Positions 37,311-47,964 of a DNA stretch of 64,000 nucleotides are shown in pieces. The DNA is from Henckelia pumila (taxonomy: Eukaryota; Streptophyta; Magnoliopsida; Lamiales; Gesneriaceae). How positions within the stretch are numbered: the stretch's first letter is position 1; each line of letters opens with the position of its first letter. Location of the stretch: assembly GCF_033568475.1 (NCBI RefSeq), contig NW_027331831.1:7068001-7132000 (forward strand), in the 5' to 3' direction. The position numbers and the translations under genes are program-made. Below the pieces are notes generated by a model that saw nothing but the letters and a program-made list of their open reading frames with translations, ran no database searches and was not told the DNA's origin.

Positions 37311-40252
37311 TCATACATTTCTACCGAAGACCCCATTACTATCAATTAAAATGCTTGCAGCGATACGTGCTCTAACACTATTCATTGTGCAATCTTTTTC
37401 GTGCGTCCACGCTACATCGTCATCACGAGAATAGCACTCCACCCACAAACATGTGTAAACACCACAATCCATATCTGCACCTTGTTGTCGACACATAACT
37501 CGATTCACATCTTCTCCCATGTTATAACCGCACATAATCCTCATATACCCAACTAAGAATCTTGCCTATGAAAAAATCACAACCAAACATCATTTAATAT
37601 TATAAAAATATACTTGTGATATAATGAATAATTAATATTTAACTTACGTAAGCTCTTGCGGATCCAAGTGCCTTGGCGGTATCTATCGAGTTCCACAATT
37701 CAAACTCCTTTTTCTCTACTTTGTAAAGAAGCAAAAACCAGTGACTTTGGCTGAAAATTGGGAAGAACAAAAACCTGCACTTGTCCATCAAATTTCTATT
37801 TAGTGCTTCTAATTTTCCCCTCGAATCGTTTGTCAAACTTGATAAAAAATCACGGTAGCCATTATCTTTCAATATCCGCCTTGTGTTTAGCCTCGATAGC
37901 GCACCCAACACCTCAAACTAAGCAATAAAAATTGGTAATTATTATCTTCTCGTATTTCATATACAAAACATACTATTAAACATTGCAAAATATACGAACC
38001 TGGACTGTTGTATCCATGCAAAAGATTTCGAAACCATTTTTCCAACCATATCCACTTATAATTTGCATATAACAATTGATGATATTATCTTTCAACGAAT
38101 TCCCAAACAACAAATCACACAGTTCGGATCCACAAATTCGAAATTTTTCATCTTCCCACACGATGCCACTACAAGAATAATAGTATTGTTGAATACTCCA
38201 GTTAAATAAAGGAAAAGCAAGAAATCAATTATAAAAATGGTAAAAATTATACCTTAATTTTTCCCCTTAATTAGAAAAATGGTAAAAATTATACCTTAAT
38301 TTTTCCCCTGTGAGATAATCAATTATGATCTTGCGATCCTTTTCTGAGACTTCTTCACAACCACAAAAATCTTCCCTACCTTTGTATTTTTTAAGCTCCA
38401 ACTCAATTTTTTCATCCAATAGTTTCTGTTCATCCGAACTTGTGTCGCCCTGCGAAAAAATATTTACCAAAAAAAATAAGGAAATAAAATATTAAATGAC
38501 ATCCATAACTTAATCTTCAAACAACAAAATTATACGCAAAAATTCAAAATGCATGATACCTCATCACTAATTAAAGTCAAATCTTTGTTTTTCTTGATTG
38601 ATTTTTTTTTTCGCCTTGGGGTGGAACTTGGAGGAGTGACAAACATATTTGGTTTTCTTTTTTTCACGCGATCAGTCCTTGTCATTACATTCTTCACAAT
38701 TGAAGATATCACACTATCGATTGCATCTACTTGTGAGCCAGCGACATCATTAGATTTATCACTTTCATCTACACCTCTAGAAGAATTCTGGGGGAGAACA
38801 TTATTTACTTCAACATCCAACTTTGTCAAACCAACACCATCACCTTTACTAAAATCTGTTACAACATCAACATCTTCATATTTATCATATCCTCCTAAAT
38901 TTTCATCAAAATATTTTGCCTCCTCATATGACAACTTAACATTTTGGCCATCATTTATCTCCTTGTCCAGCTCTCCATCTACCCGAATACCAATATTTTT
39001 TGTCATCATTCCATTAGTTTCACAAAACATTTGTCTAAGTGTTTGATTCTCAAGGCGTCGATCCTCTGCAAGTTTTTCCAACCTCCTAAATTTGCATGTT
39101 ATTTCCTCCTCCTTCATTTTAGATGACACCTGTAAATTTACCACCTAAAAACTTGACATCAATTCTCAATTGCATTCTAAAATACATTTCATGAATTATT
39201 TGTTTACCTTTTCATTTCCAGCCCTATCACCAAATAGCTCAAGTTCCTCACCGAATGGAATTATGTCAAATACCTTTCACAAATAAAAATAAACAGTCAC
39301 CTCTGTAGGACTGAAAATGAATCTAAAAACAAAATACCTTAGTGCGATTTATTTTTTTAAGTAAAGCCTCCGCATCTTCTACTTTTAGTGGTATCTTGCT
39401 ATCGCCCCACTTAAACAACCTTGGAAATGTACGTGGAGAGCAGGATAATTTTCCCAATGAAGGGACTTTTTCATATACCCAAGCCTAGATAAATAAGGAT
39501 TAAAATGTTATGATACAAAAAATAAAAATAATATTAAAAAAAAAACTCACCATCAACCCGACAACACAACCATCCAAGTATGTTTTTCTTTCAACTTTTC
39601 CTTCCGAATAGCCAATATATGAATAAATTTGATCACATAAAAATCTATGTGCAGCATCTCCCCATGAATATCCAAAAAAGTTCGTCAAATCATCAATATA
39701 ATAAAATACGAAGCGAGGTGTCAAATAGGTACTCAGAGGAAATACTATGCAATTCAAGGCAAACAAAATATACATCCTGAGAAAATCATCTAAATCTGAT
39801 TCATCATTTGATTCGGCTAATAAAAGGAGATTTTCAGAAATCGATTTTCTCGTGGCTTTGCTAAGCTTCCCTGAAAAATAACGTGACAAAAAGTTTGACT
39901 TCATTTCAAGGTCTTGGTTAACCGGTTGGCCTCCATGCGGCAAACCGAGGACGATAGAGAACTCGAAGGATGTGAAAGGAACGACAATGTCATTTCCAAA
40001 TATAAAGGAGGAGGATTGGATGTGGAAACTCTTTAATACCGCATCAACTCTGGTACTGTAGATGGAAAGTTTAGGCATCTTCAACCATTTACCAAAAGGC
40101 GTACCTATAATCCTTACTCGTTGCCTCTCATTGATTTTTGGTTCAACCTTGTTCATTATTTTTCTAAAATAAGTAGAAGAACATCTTGACATGACATCTC
40201 TTTTACTTTTCATTTGAGCCTCATTTTCATCAACAATTTTTTTTTTCCCCAT
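37311..40252 (-). CDS. ULP1-like (C48) SUMO-protease gene carried by the MULE
   Basis: Eight minus-strand exons (40252-39551, 39484-39338, 39273-39208, 39144-38560, 38449-38295, 38168-38000, 37917-37648, 37565-37311) join in phase into 782 residues. Exons 1-2 carry the DUF1985-type N-terminal domain typical of transposon-borne plant ULP genes (IGTPFGKW, LGLPHGGQP, AWVYEKVPSLGKL). Exon 4 is a charged linker with basic stretches (TPRRKKKSIKK), a possible nuclear signal. The C-terminal protease keeps the cysteine-protease set: His667 in SQSHWFLL, Asp687 in WNSID, Gln725/726 and Cys732 in QQGADMDCGVY. The family cleaves SUMO or related conjugates in the nucleus. The role in transposition is unknown. 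The ATG follows a splice acceptor at the inner edge of the right TIR, mirroring the transposase. Intron 5 carries a 42-bp tandem duplication copying the splice donor. Confidence 0.88.
38233..38308 (-). repeat. 42-bp tandem duplication over a ULP1 splice donor
   Basis: GGTAAAAATTATACCTTAAT occurs at 38239 and 38281. The copy nearest the exon (donor at 38294) keeps the frame into exon 6; reading on into the second copy soon meets a stop, so only the first donor gives the full protease. Confidence 0.75.
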
Positions 40253-40350
40253 TTCTGCATAACAGGAAAATAATAATTTCATTATAATCAATTTTAATAC
40301 AACATAAACCTCTGAATTTAGTACAAACAACACAACATCAAGTTTAATGA

Positions 40351-41605
40351 CATAAAATACCACAAAGAAAAACAATGCAAATCACACCAAAAAATCCAAC
40401 AAACCAAAAATTATGCATCAAAACTAAACGAACAAGATAAATAAATCAATCAAACCGACAAAAATTGAAGAAAAATTCATTCAAAGCACACCATATTAAT
40501 TCACATATTTTATTTAATATAATACATCAAACATATATGATAGCATAACGTAAAAAAATCTATACATGTAGAAATCAAGTGTAATGGAAAAAAATCATGT
40601 AATTATTTTCGTTCGTTCGATTCATGTAGCAAGCCGAACATGTTTGCTTTTACAACTCCATGAACAAGAACCTGAGAGCGTGGGTACTAAAAATAATATT
40701 TCTAATAATTGTTTATAATATCTAATTATTTATATTAACGAGTATTCACAAAACTTCAATGAGTCAATGAAGATTGCAATGAACCAATTAATATTTATAA
40801 TTAAAAATACCCACAGCCTAATCATGTTGCTTAAACATAGAATCCATATAGATATAAGGTGCGCAAATGAGTTATTGAAACATTCAAATGAGCCGATCAA
40901 GAATTACAATTAAAAAAAACCACAGCGTAGGTGCTCAAATACCAATCTCGTAACCCTATATCCCATTTTCTACACCAAATTTCAATCCAAAATCCTATTT
41001 TACAAATTAATAAGCACACAAGCACATAACAACATAAGAATTACAAAAGAGCGCAAACCGGGTTCAAGCTTCTCGAATCTGCGGAAGGCCCCTGCGAGAA
41101 TTACAATTTCGAACAGGAAGGAGATTCTGAAAAATTGAATGGGAATGGAGACAATAACGTGGAGAAGCTTGCGTATTCCCGTATTAATGGCGAGTAACTA
41201 CGGCATTGGCGAGCTATGGTGGCATCAACGATCGCATCACAGACAAGTGGAGGGAGGAGAGGAGACGGGGCGAAGCAATCCTGAGTTTGAAGCGATGCAA
41301 AGGCGACTATAAACCCGACTTCGCCGGTCTTTGGGCAAGTTTTCCGGTGATGAGCCAAGTCGGCCGATGATTTGGGGCTTAGGGATTTTTGGGGTGAAGA
41401 ATTCTGCCAAGTCGCGTGTGAAGGAGGAGATGAAGGTGAGAGAATAACAAATGGGAAATAAAATGGTAAATTATTTTAAGAAATATGCAATAGGGAGTAA
41501 AAAATAAGAGAAAAGGTTTGTCAGGTACTAAATTTAAAGATTTATTAGCTTAGGTACTGAACACTAAGTTTATTTTGTGAATGGGGATTTTACTCAAATT
41601 TACCG
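40351..41605 (-). repeat. MULE right terminal inverted repeat, with promoter/5' UTR of the ULP1 gene
   Basis: Inverse of the left TIR with several percent divergence and small indels. The outermost base differs (C versus G). It ends about 100 bp before the ULP1 ATG at 40252; the ATG sits two bases after a TTATGCAG acceptor, so a 5' UTR intron is likely here too. Confidence 0.85.
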
Positions 41606-41643
41606 TTAAATTTATATATATACAAGTATAGTTTAAATTTATA

Positions 41644-41802
41644 AAGTTTCTTTCAAGTGTCCACCTACCATGCCCACCAATGATGTGACACTATTCTATT
41701 GGATGTGATAAAGGTGTGATAAATTGTAGGTCCAATAGAATAGTGTCACATCATTGGTGGACATGGTGGTGGGCATGGTAGGTGGGCACTTGAAAGAAAC
41801 TC
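41644..41802. mobile_element. Foldback MITE with near-perfect hairpin
   Basis: The arms AGTTTCTTTCAAGTG...TCTATTGGA and its inverse give a stem of roughly 60 bp with one small insertion in the right arm. The flanks TAAATTTATA (41634-41643 and 41803-41812) look like a 9-10 bp target duplication. It lies 39 bp outside the MULE. Confidence 0.8.
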
Positions 41803-41812
41803 TAAATTTATA

Positions 41813-42462
41813 TATATATATATACATTGGCGGGACGGGTTCGGGGCGGGTTTGGCCAAACCCGAGGTCCGCCTCGAACCTGCTTGTGGACCCGTTTAGC
41901 TTGTCTAGAGTGGGTTTGATGCGGGATCGGATTTAGATCTGATCATTGTCATCCCGGGTACACTTTCCAAAAATAATAATATTAATTTTCCAAAAAAAAA
42001 AAAAGTTTGAAGTCGCATCATATAGGGGCACAAAAATCGCATTTTAGATGGCCACAAAAAAGGACAAGTACTGTTCGTGTTGGAGAAGCATATTTTATCA
42101 TATTTTAGTACACTTTGAAATCTAACTCATCGTGCCCAACAGTGGGTTATTTACTGTACCTCTGTCTCTTTCTCTCTCTCTCTCTAAAAACCCTCAGAAA
42201 TCCCAGCTTTAATTTACCTGAAGAACGTCCTGAAGAAGGTACTTTTTTCTTGTTTTTTGTTTCAATTTCAAAACCAATACACTCCTTGTTTTCTCAAAAT
42301 TATCCACGCACGGAATTTTCTTGAAGATGCCTTTGTTACAAATGCGTTCTCGGTAGATTTGTGTTTATCTACCATTAGGGTTGTGTGAATCTTTTCCAAT
42401 TTTTTGTAAAGTTGAGTTCTTTTTGAAAAAGTAGAAATTTTGCTTGTTCAGATATTTTGGTT
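41813..42462. promoter_or_regulatory. Upstream region of the PWWP gene
   Basis: Contains the GC-rich repeat half (41828-41955) and then the probable promoter and 5' UTR. A CT-rich microsatellite at about 42166-42187 is a common 5' UTR feature in plants. The exact transcription start is not visible. Confidence 0.45.
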
Positions 42463-45400
42463 ATGGAGGATGAGAAAGGTGATGTTGGCCTAGTATGTAG
42501 TGCTGGTGTTTCAGGGTCACCCGTTCTTGTTAACTTAGCCGGTGAAACATTAAGGGAAGTTATTCAGAATGAGAAACAGACCGAGGACTCCTACGAAGAG
42601 GGGGATGGGGGAGAAGTGATGGTGGAAATTGTTGGGTCTGATGTGTTTGTCGATGGTGTGAGTGGTCAAAACGAAGGTGTCTATGTGGCCGGAGAAGCCG
42701 GGGATTTGGAGGGCCATACGTCTGAGAATCAAGATTTTCCGGGGGTTATGGACGCCTCTCATAAAGGAGGCAGAAGTGAGTTGGAGGAAACCAAGGTGGT
42801 ACTCATGGTGGATGAACCAAAACATGTTGCTGAAAATCAAGAAGCCGAGTATGGTGAATCTGCTACCGAATCACCTTTGATTGGTGTTGGTGTTGGTGTT
42901 GGTGTTGGTGTTGGTGTTGGTGTTGGTGTTGTAAACGATGACATTTGCAATCATGGAATTTCGTCAACGGGTAAGTTGTCGTCAGTGACACCAGACTCTG
43001 TTACCGAACAGTCTGAGGAAGTTATAGTGAGTACATCTGCCATGGTGATTGATGAGAAGGTGGCTATAGACGAAACAGCTGATAAGGCCAGTAGTTCTGA
43101 CATTGGAACAACTGAAGTTTTGGGAACTCCGGTGGAAGCTGCTATTGAAGGAAAAAATGATTTAGGCAAAGAAAAGGTGTTTTACCCTGCTAAAGATTCT
43201 GCTCCTTGTCCGTATCCCTTGGATGCTGATTCTGTTATTGTAAATGAGGCAACTAATGCTGAAGCTTGTGACCAAGTTGCACCTTCTGATTTTACTCTTA
43301 ACTCTAATGGTGAAAACTCTGCTGTTGAGGAAGTTTTATTTAATTCTAGTTCAGTTGGCACCATTGATCATGGTGATATTGATCCTTGTCATTCTGTGGA
43401 TTTGAATCTCTCGGTATCAGTTCCAGATGTTGCAGCTCCATTATCTAGTGAAGAATTTTTATCTAGTGGTAGGTTGAAAGGTGAAAATTTGAGAGCTAAT
43501 GCAGAAAGTGCGAGCACCAATGGAGGAAAAGAGACCATTGAAGGAGAGGCTATTGCCACAGAAACGGAGAACCTGATTCTTAAGTTGGACACCCTTGTAC
43601 CTGAAGATCAAGATAATAATCAAGTTTGTATAGAAGATTTTGATTGCATGCAATGTGATGTAACTAATGGGATCGATGGGATTTCAAAGGCTGGTGTAGA
43701 ATCTTCTTGTGAATACACTATTTCCACTGAAAAACAGGAAGCTATTGTCATGGAATGTGATGTAACTGATAGGATCGATGGTATTTCAAATGCTGGTGTA
43801 GAATCTTCTTGTGAATACAATGTTTCCAATGAAAAACAGGAAGCTATTGCCATGGACTCTGATGATGTATTGGATTTCAAAGATGGAGATTTAAGTTTTG
43901 CAAACAAGAATGAATGCCTGAAGACTAACAGAGACATAGAAACTGGAGTGGTCCAGAAAGACCATCTATTCTCAATTGAACCAACTCAAGTGGATGGTGG
44001 GGTAAATACTGCTGCAATAAAGGAAGATAAGAGCCTCACGATTGGAATTCAACCTGATATTGAGGATAATCTACAGAATATAACAAGCTCGAGTAATGTA
44101 GGAGATGAGGAAATCGTAGAAACAGATTCTGGGAGGTATGCAGACCAACCTCTAACTGGCACATCAGATGCTGAAGTAAATAATGACGAGAAATTTGCAT
44201 TATCTCAACCGAAAGTTTTGGAGGGGGATGTAGCTTGTGAAAGAAGTGAGGAGATTGATGGCAGTAATGTAGCAAAGGCATGTGTCTCTGATATGGTTAC
44301 TTCTAATGTTGAGGTAAACAGTTCTGGAGGAGCAGATGATAATTCTGGAAAAAATAATGGGGTTCATATAATGGCGGACCATATTTCTGAAACTGCACTC
44401 ATGAATGTGGACAAGGAGATAGAATTTGATCAAACATATGATGAAGAAAAGGAAGTGGGTTACAGGGAGGAGCCTGCGTTCGGAACTGAAGAGCCTGCTT
44501 ATGAGAGTGAAAATCCAAAGTTTTTGATCGAGGAACCAGTAAAGTTTGCAAGCTCCGTGCGATTGAACCAACCAGGTTATTTATCACCACCAGAAAATGA
44601 GGGTACATTTTCCCTCTCAGATTTGGTCTGGGGTAAAGTTAGAAGCTATCCCTGGTGGCCTGGACAGATATTTGATCTTGCAGATGCATCAGAAAGGGCT
44701 GTTAAATATTATAAGAAAGATTCTTATTTGGTAGCATATTTTGGAGATCGAACCTTTGCTTGGAATGACGAATCTGTGTTGAAGCCTTTCAGGCCTCATT
44801 TTTCCCAGATCGAGAAGCAAAGTAATTCTGAAGCATTTCAAAACGCCGTTGACTGTGCCTTGGAAGAGATTTCTAGACGTGTAGAATTGGGTCTAGCATG
44901 TTCTTGTGTAGCAGAAGATGATTATGACAAGATTAAAACTCAGATTGTAGAGAATACTGGGATACGTGAAGAATCAAGTCTAAGAACCGGTGTGGATCAA
45001 TCTACTGGTCCTTCTGCTTTTGAACCGGATAAACTTCTTGAGTATGTTAGAGATTTAGCACCTCGTGCTTCTTTGGGAGCTGATCGATTGGATCTTGTTA
45101 TCGCTCGGGCTCAGTTGTCTGCATTTTGTTGCTTTAAGGGCTACCGCCTACCGACTGTATTCCCCTCATCCGGGGAATTACTGGAAAATGACAGAGAAGA
45201 AACTAGTGAAGATATGGTCATTTCCCACAAAAGCAAGCACATTCCAAAAGACAGCTTTCAGTCTAGGAAGGAGAGAAGCTTGACTGAAATAATGGGTGAT
45301 GGTGAAGATGAATTAGTTGCAAAAGATGTGAGCAAATCGATATCCAGTAAAAAGCGGAAAGCGCTGGATCCTCTGGCTGATGGGTCAGAGAAAAGGCTAG

Positions 45401-46332
45401 CTGTTCCTGCAGCAAAAGTAACTATTTCAGCCAATCCAAAACCTTCGTTTAACATTGGTGAATGCATCCGTAGAGTAGCCTGCCAACTAACAGGATCAAC
45501 ATCTATGGTCAAGGGTCTCAATGATGAAACAGTAAATGATGGTTCTCTGAAGGCATTTGAACAATCTGAAAGGCAGAGTATGGATGTTCCAAGGGATTCT
45601 TCTTTAAACGAGATGCTATCTCAGCTTCAACTGGTGGCACAGGAACCCAACAAACGGCATAACTTCCTAAATACAGTCATTACTTTCTTCAAGGGTTTTA
45701 GAAGTTCAAGTGCTTTGAATAGACGTGGTAGAAAGAAAAGAGCTGCTCCAGCAGCTGGAGGATCAGCTGAAGACTTTGAATTTGATGATGTCAATGACTC
45801 CTATTGGACAGACAGGATCGTCCAGAACTATTCTGAGGAACAATTGTTGCATAACTGCGAGAACGGGGCTGACAATCTTCAAGTAGTGCCCTTTGATGGA
45901 GAAAAATCAGCGAAACCAGGCCGTAAATCACATTCTAGAAAGAGGCTTTCCACCCGGTCCTATCCAACCATCATTGCAGATTCAGATGAGAATGTTAGAC
46001 GGAAGAAGCAAGAATCCTCACCTGCGGAGCTTATATTGAACTTTGAGCAGAGAAATTGTGTTCCTTCTGAAATAAATCTTAATAAAATGTTCAGGCGGTT
46101 TGGGCCTTTGATGGAATCTGAGACAGAAGTTGATCATGAGTCTGGTCGAGCAAAAGTGATATTTAAGCGGGGTTCTGATGCTGAAGTTGCTCACAATAGT
46201 GCAGAAAAGTTCAACATATTTGGGCCACTGCTTGTTAATTACGAGATAGGCTACTCGCCAGTAATCTCAGTAAAGATTTCCCCCCTTGCTCTTCCACCAC
46301 CGTGTCAGGAAGATCCAAATTTGATGTTGTAG
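42463..46332 (+). CDS. PWWP-domain chromatin protein (PDP-like)
   Basis: A single exon of 1,289 residues starting at the ATG at 42463. The first 700 residues are acidic and low in structure. The PWWP domain lies at about 715-800 (LVWGKVRSYPWWPGQIF, then VAYFGDRTFAWND), followed by the conserved plant region with ALEEISRRVELGLAC and CCFKGYRLP. Basic stretches (SSKKRKALD, RRGRKKRAAP) look like nuclear signals. An RRM-like segment closes the protein (LILNFEQRNCVPSE, MFRRFGPL, AKVIFKRGSDAEVA; about 1191-1270). PWWP domains bind methylated histone tails and DNA; Arabidopsis PDP proteins with this layout act with FVE/MSI5 on FLC chromatin. It could be any PDP paralogue, so no symbol is assigned. 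The acidic half contains two lineage-type repeats, annotated separately. Confidence 0.88.
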   Translation: MEDEKGDVGLVCSAGVSGSPVLVNLAGETLREVIQNEKQTEDSYEEGDGGEVMVEIVGSDVFVDGVSGQNEGVYVAGEAGDLEGHTSENQDFPGVMDASHKGGRSELEETKVVLMVDEPKHVAENQEAEYGESATESPLIGVGVGVGVGVGVGVGVVNDDICNHGISSTGKLSSVTPDSVTEQSEEVIVSTSAMVIDEKVAIDETADKASSSDIGTTEVLGTPVEAAIEGKNDLGKEKVFYPAKDSAPCPYPLDADSVIVNEATNAEACDQVAPSDFTLNSNGENSAVEEVLFNSSSVGTIDHGDIDPCHSVDLNLSVSVPDVAAPLSSEEFLSSGRLKGENLRANAESASTNGGKETIEGEAIATETENLILKLDTLVPEDQDNNQVCIEDFDCMQCDVTNGIDGISKAGVESSCEYTISTEKQEAIVMECDVTDRIDGISNAGVESSCEYNVSNEKQEAIAMDSDDVLDFKDGDLSFANKNECLKTNRDIETGVVQKDHLFSIEPTQVDGGVNTAAIKEDKSLTIGIQPDIEDNLQNITSSSNVGDEEIVETDSGRYADQPLTGTSDAEVNNDEKFALSQPKVLEGDVACERSEEIDGSNVAKACVSDMVTSNVEVNSSGGADDNSGKNNGVHIMADHISETALMNVDKEIEFDQTYDEEKEVGYREEPAFGTEEPAYESENPKFLIEEPVKFASSVRLNQPGYLSPPENEGTFSLSDLVWGKVRSYPWWPGQIFDLADASERAVKYYKKDSYLVAYFGDRTFAWNDESVLKPFRPHFSQIEKQSNSEAFQNAVDCALEEISRRVELGLACSCVAEDDYDKIKTQIVENTGIREESSLRTGVDQSTGPSAFEPDKLLEYVRDLAPRASLGADRLDLVIARAQLSAFCCFKGYRLPTVFPSSGELLENDREETSEDMVISHKSKHIPKDSFQSRKERSLTEIMGDGEDELVAKDVSKSISSKKRKALDPLADGSEKRLAVPAAKVTISANPKPSFNIGECIRRVACQLTGSTSMVKGLNDETVNDGSLKAFEQSERQSMDVPRDSSLNEMLSQLQLVAQEPNKRHNFLNTVITFFKGFRSSSALNRRGRKKRAAPAAGGSAEDFEFDDVNDSYWTDRIVQNYSEEQLLHNCENGADNLQVVPFDGEKSAKPGRKSHSRKRLSTRSYPTIIADSDENVRRKKQESSPAELILNFEQRNCVPSEINLNKMFRRFGPLMESETEVDHESGRAKVIFKRGSDAEVAHNSAEKFNIFGPLLVNYEIGYSPVISVKISPLALPPPCQEDPNLML
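42883..42930 (+). repeat. GGTGTT hexanucleotide repeat coding for (Gly-Val)8
   Basis: Eight GGTGTT units lie in frame in the acidic N-terminal half of the PWWP protein. Length changes would keep the frame. Confidence 0.95.
43648..43851 (+). repeat. 102-bp tandem duplication in the PWWP coding sequence
   Basis: Two adjacent 34-codon units, each with CDVT, RIDGIS/GIDGIS, AGVESSCEY and EKQEAI, begin at 43648 and 43750. They are similar but not identical. Confidence 0.9.
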
Positions 46333-47964
46333 CTTTGGAGTTTGGTAACTTTCTACTCATTGCTGAATATTTTACTTATAATACATCATCATGATACTTT
46401 ATTATGGCATATGCTAATCATAATTAAAGGGGACTCACCGTTTCAAAATCTGATGTTTACTGATTGGCATTTGCATTCTTATCCTGCTTGTCTATTTTCT
46501 CACCCCTTTTGATTTTTCTTTCAACTGCTACCTTAAGTGAAGAAGCAAGAACTCTTTATCTGGAGAATGAATGTCCGGTGACTTGAGGGAAAAATGCCCA
46601 TTTAATCTTGTATTCATCTTAGTAGTTGATTGCTGTTCATGATTTTACTACTCGTCACATCTTAGCTTTGATATTCTTTTTAAAACTATCACCTTAGTCT
46701 TCTTTTTTTCTTTTCACAGGGGTTTATTACTCCATTGTATCTGCCTAGATAGAATCTTGAAACCAAGAACGTGTTGCAAAGTGGTTTACAAGAGGCAGCG
46801 GCTAGAAGGCAATCGATAATGTTCGATTCGTTGAATGGGGGAGGTGTTGCCATGTTTGTTACTTAACCAAGATTTACCATGCGAAATGTAGATTGTTATC
46901 GACGATGGTCCGTTAGTGTAAACCATGTTTTACCATCAGTCACTGGGGCGGCTATAATATTTAGGTACAATAGAACAATAGATGTTCAACAAAAGCTGGA
47001 TTGTTGTATTTTTGTGTGGGATTGATATATATCCGTGCAGATCCTGTTCTTTTCTTAGATTTGTGGGTTTTACGAAGAATAAAGTTATCTGATTGGGGTT
47101 GGATATCAACTAATCAAATCAAGATTTGGTCCTGAAAAATTCGGCTCGTTATAGTTTTCAGCTTCTTTTAGGTTGATACATTTGGACCGAAGAATTTCAA
47201 ATCTACGGTGTTAAAGTTTTAACTTTAAAGTTTACGATCTTAGTAGTTCTATGAACAACAAATTATTCATCTTTATTGCAACGTTTTCGTTTTTAAGGTG
47301 TGTTTGAAGTTGAGGATGAGAGATTCATTGATTATTTATATTTGACAGCCTTATGTTTGGATTGCATTTTTCTGGCCCATTTCTAATGGGCTTATGTTTG
47401 TTACGTTCATGTAGCTCATTTCACTTTTGAATGAATTTTACATTTACATGTATTTCCTAATTGGTCAAAAAATTTCTCTTTCCCTCGATATTATAGATAT
47501 TATATATTTATTTGTCCAAGGTCATTCAAACCATTTTATTCGGATAAATACATTATAATCCAAGGTTACATCATCAATTTTTTTTTTATCACTTTTTTTT
47601 ATATTTAAATCTCAAAAACTATTCCTCTCTATTTATCATTAATTTATTCTATAATTCACTTTAAACAATATTTATTTAATGTATTAAAATGTCGAACTTT
47701 TTAATCATATTTTGTCAAAAAGTAGTCATAGTGGCGGATGTGATATACATTTTCATTCCCAGTTTGTGACAGACAAATAATTCGAGTATACAGTGTACGC
47801 ACATCCTAAGCTCATTACAAATCAAAATATACAGCGACAACAGCTACCAACACACTCTATGAGGTATAAGTCCATACAAAGGGGTCATGATTCACGAATC
47901 TTTTTCATTGGTCAAAACATATGAGATTATGTGCATAAACGTGCGTTGCAAAGAGCAACTTCAT
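46333..47964. other. 3' UTRs and intergenic DNA between the PWWP gene and DCP2
   Basis: The genes converge. A poly(A)-type signal (AATAAAG near 47080) may end the PWWP transcript, though it is about 750 bp past the stop. No further gene is seen. Confidence 0.45.

Larger units (their letters stand above)
28241..41605. mobile_element. Mutator-like element (MULE) with transposase, ULP1 protease and minisatellite, 13.4 kb
   Basis: Long inverted repeats (28241-29496 and 40351-41605) are flanked by a perfect 9-bp target duplication TTAAATTTA (28232-28240 and 41606-41614), the length made by Mutator transposases. The element carries a MuDR-type transposase on the plus strand, a C48 (ULP1) protease gene on the minus strand converging on it, and a tandem array of 22 x 218 bp between the two 3' ends. 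MULEs with ULP1-like genes are known in plants (the Kaonashi group in Arabidopsis, similar elements in melon). Both genes read as intact, but the two TIRs have several percent divergence, so the insertion is not very recent. Confidence 0.93.
27807..41955. repeat. GC-rich TIR repeat split by the MULE (tentative)
   Basis: GGGATGACAA at 27807-27816 and its inverse TTGTCATCCC at 41946-41955 bound two GC-rich segments (about 27807-27920 and 41828-41955) rich in CGGGTTTGG-type words, each followed inward by AT-rich DNA. Their inverted order around the MULE suggests one older TIR element of about 0.8 kb into which the MULE inserted. No clear target duplication was found, so two independent copies remain possible. 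Confidence 0.4.

Noticed and set aside
38549-39046. Plus-strand frame opposite ULP1 exon 4
   Set aside because: Mirror of the charged minus-strand exon; no family signature of its own.
42457-42462. PWWP start at 42457
   Set aside because: This codon is TTG; the first ATG is at 42463.
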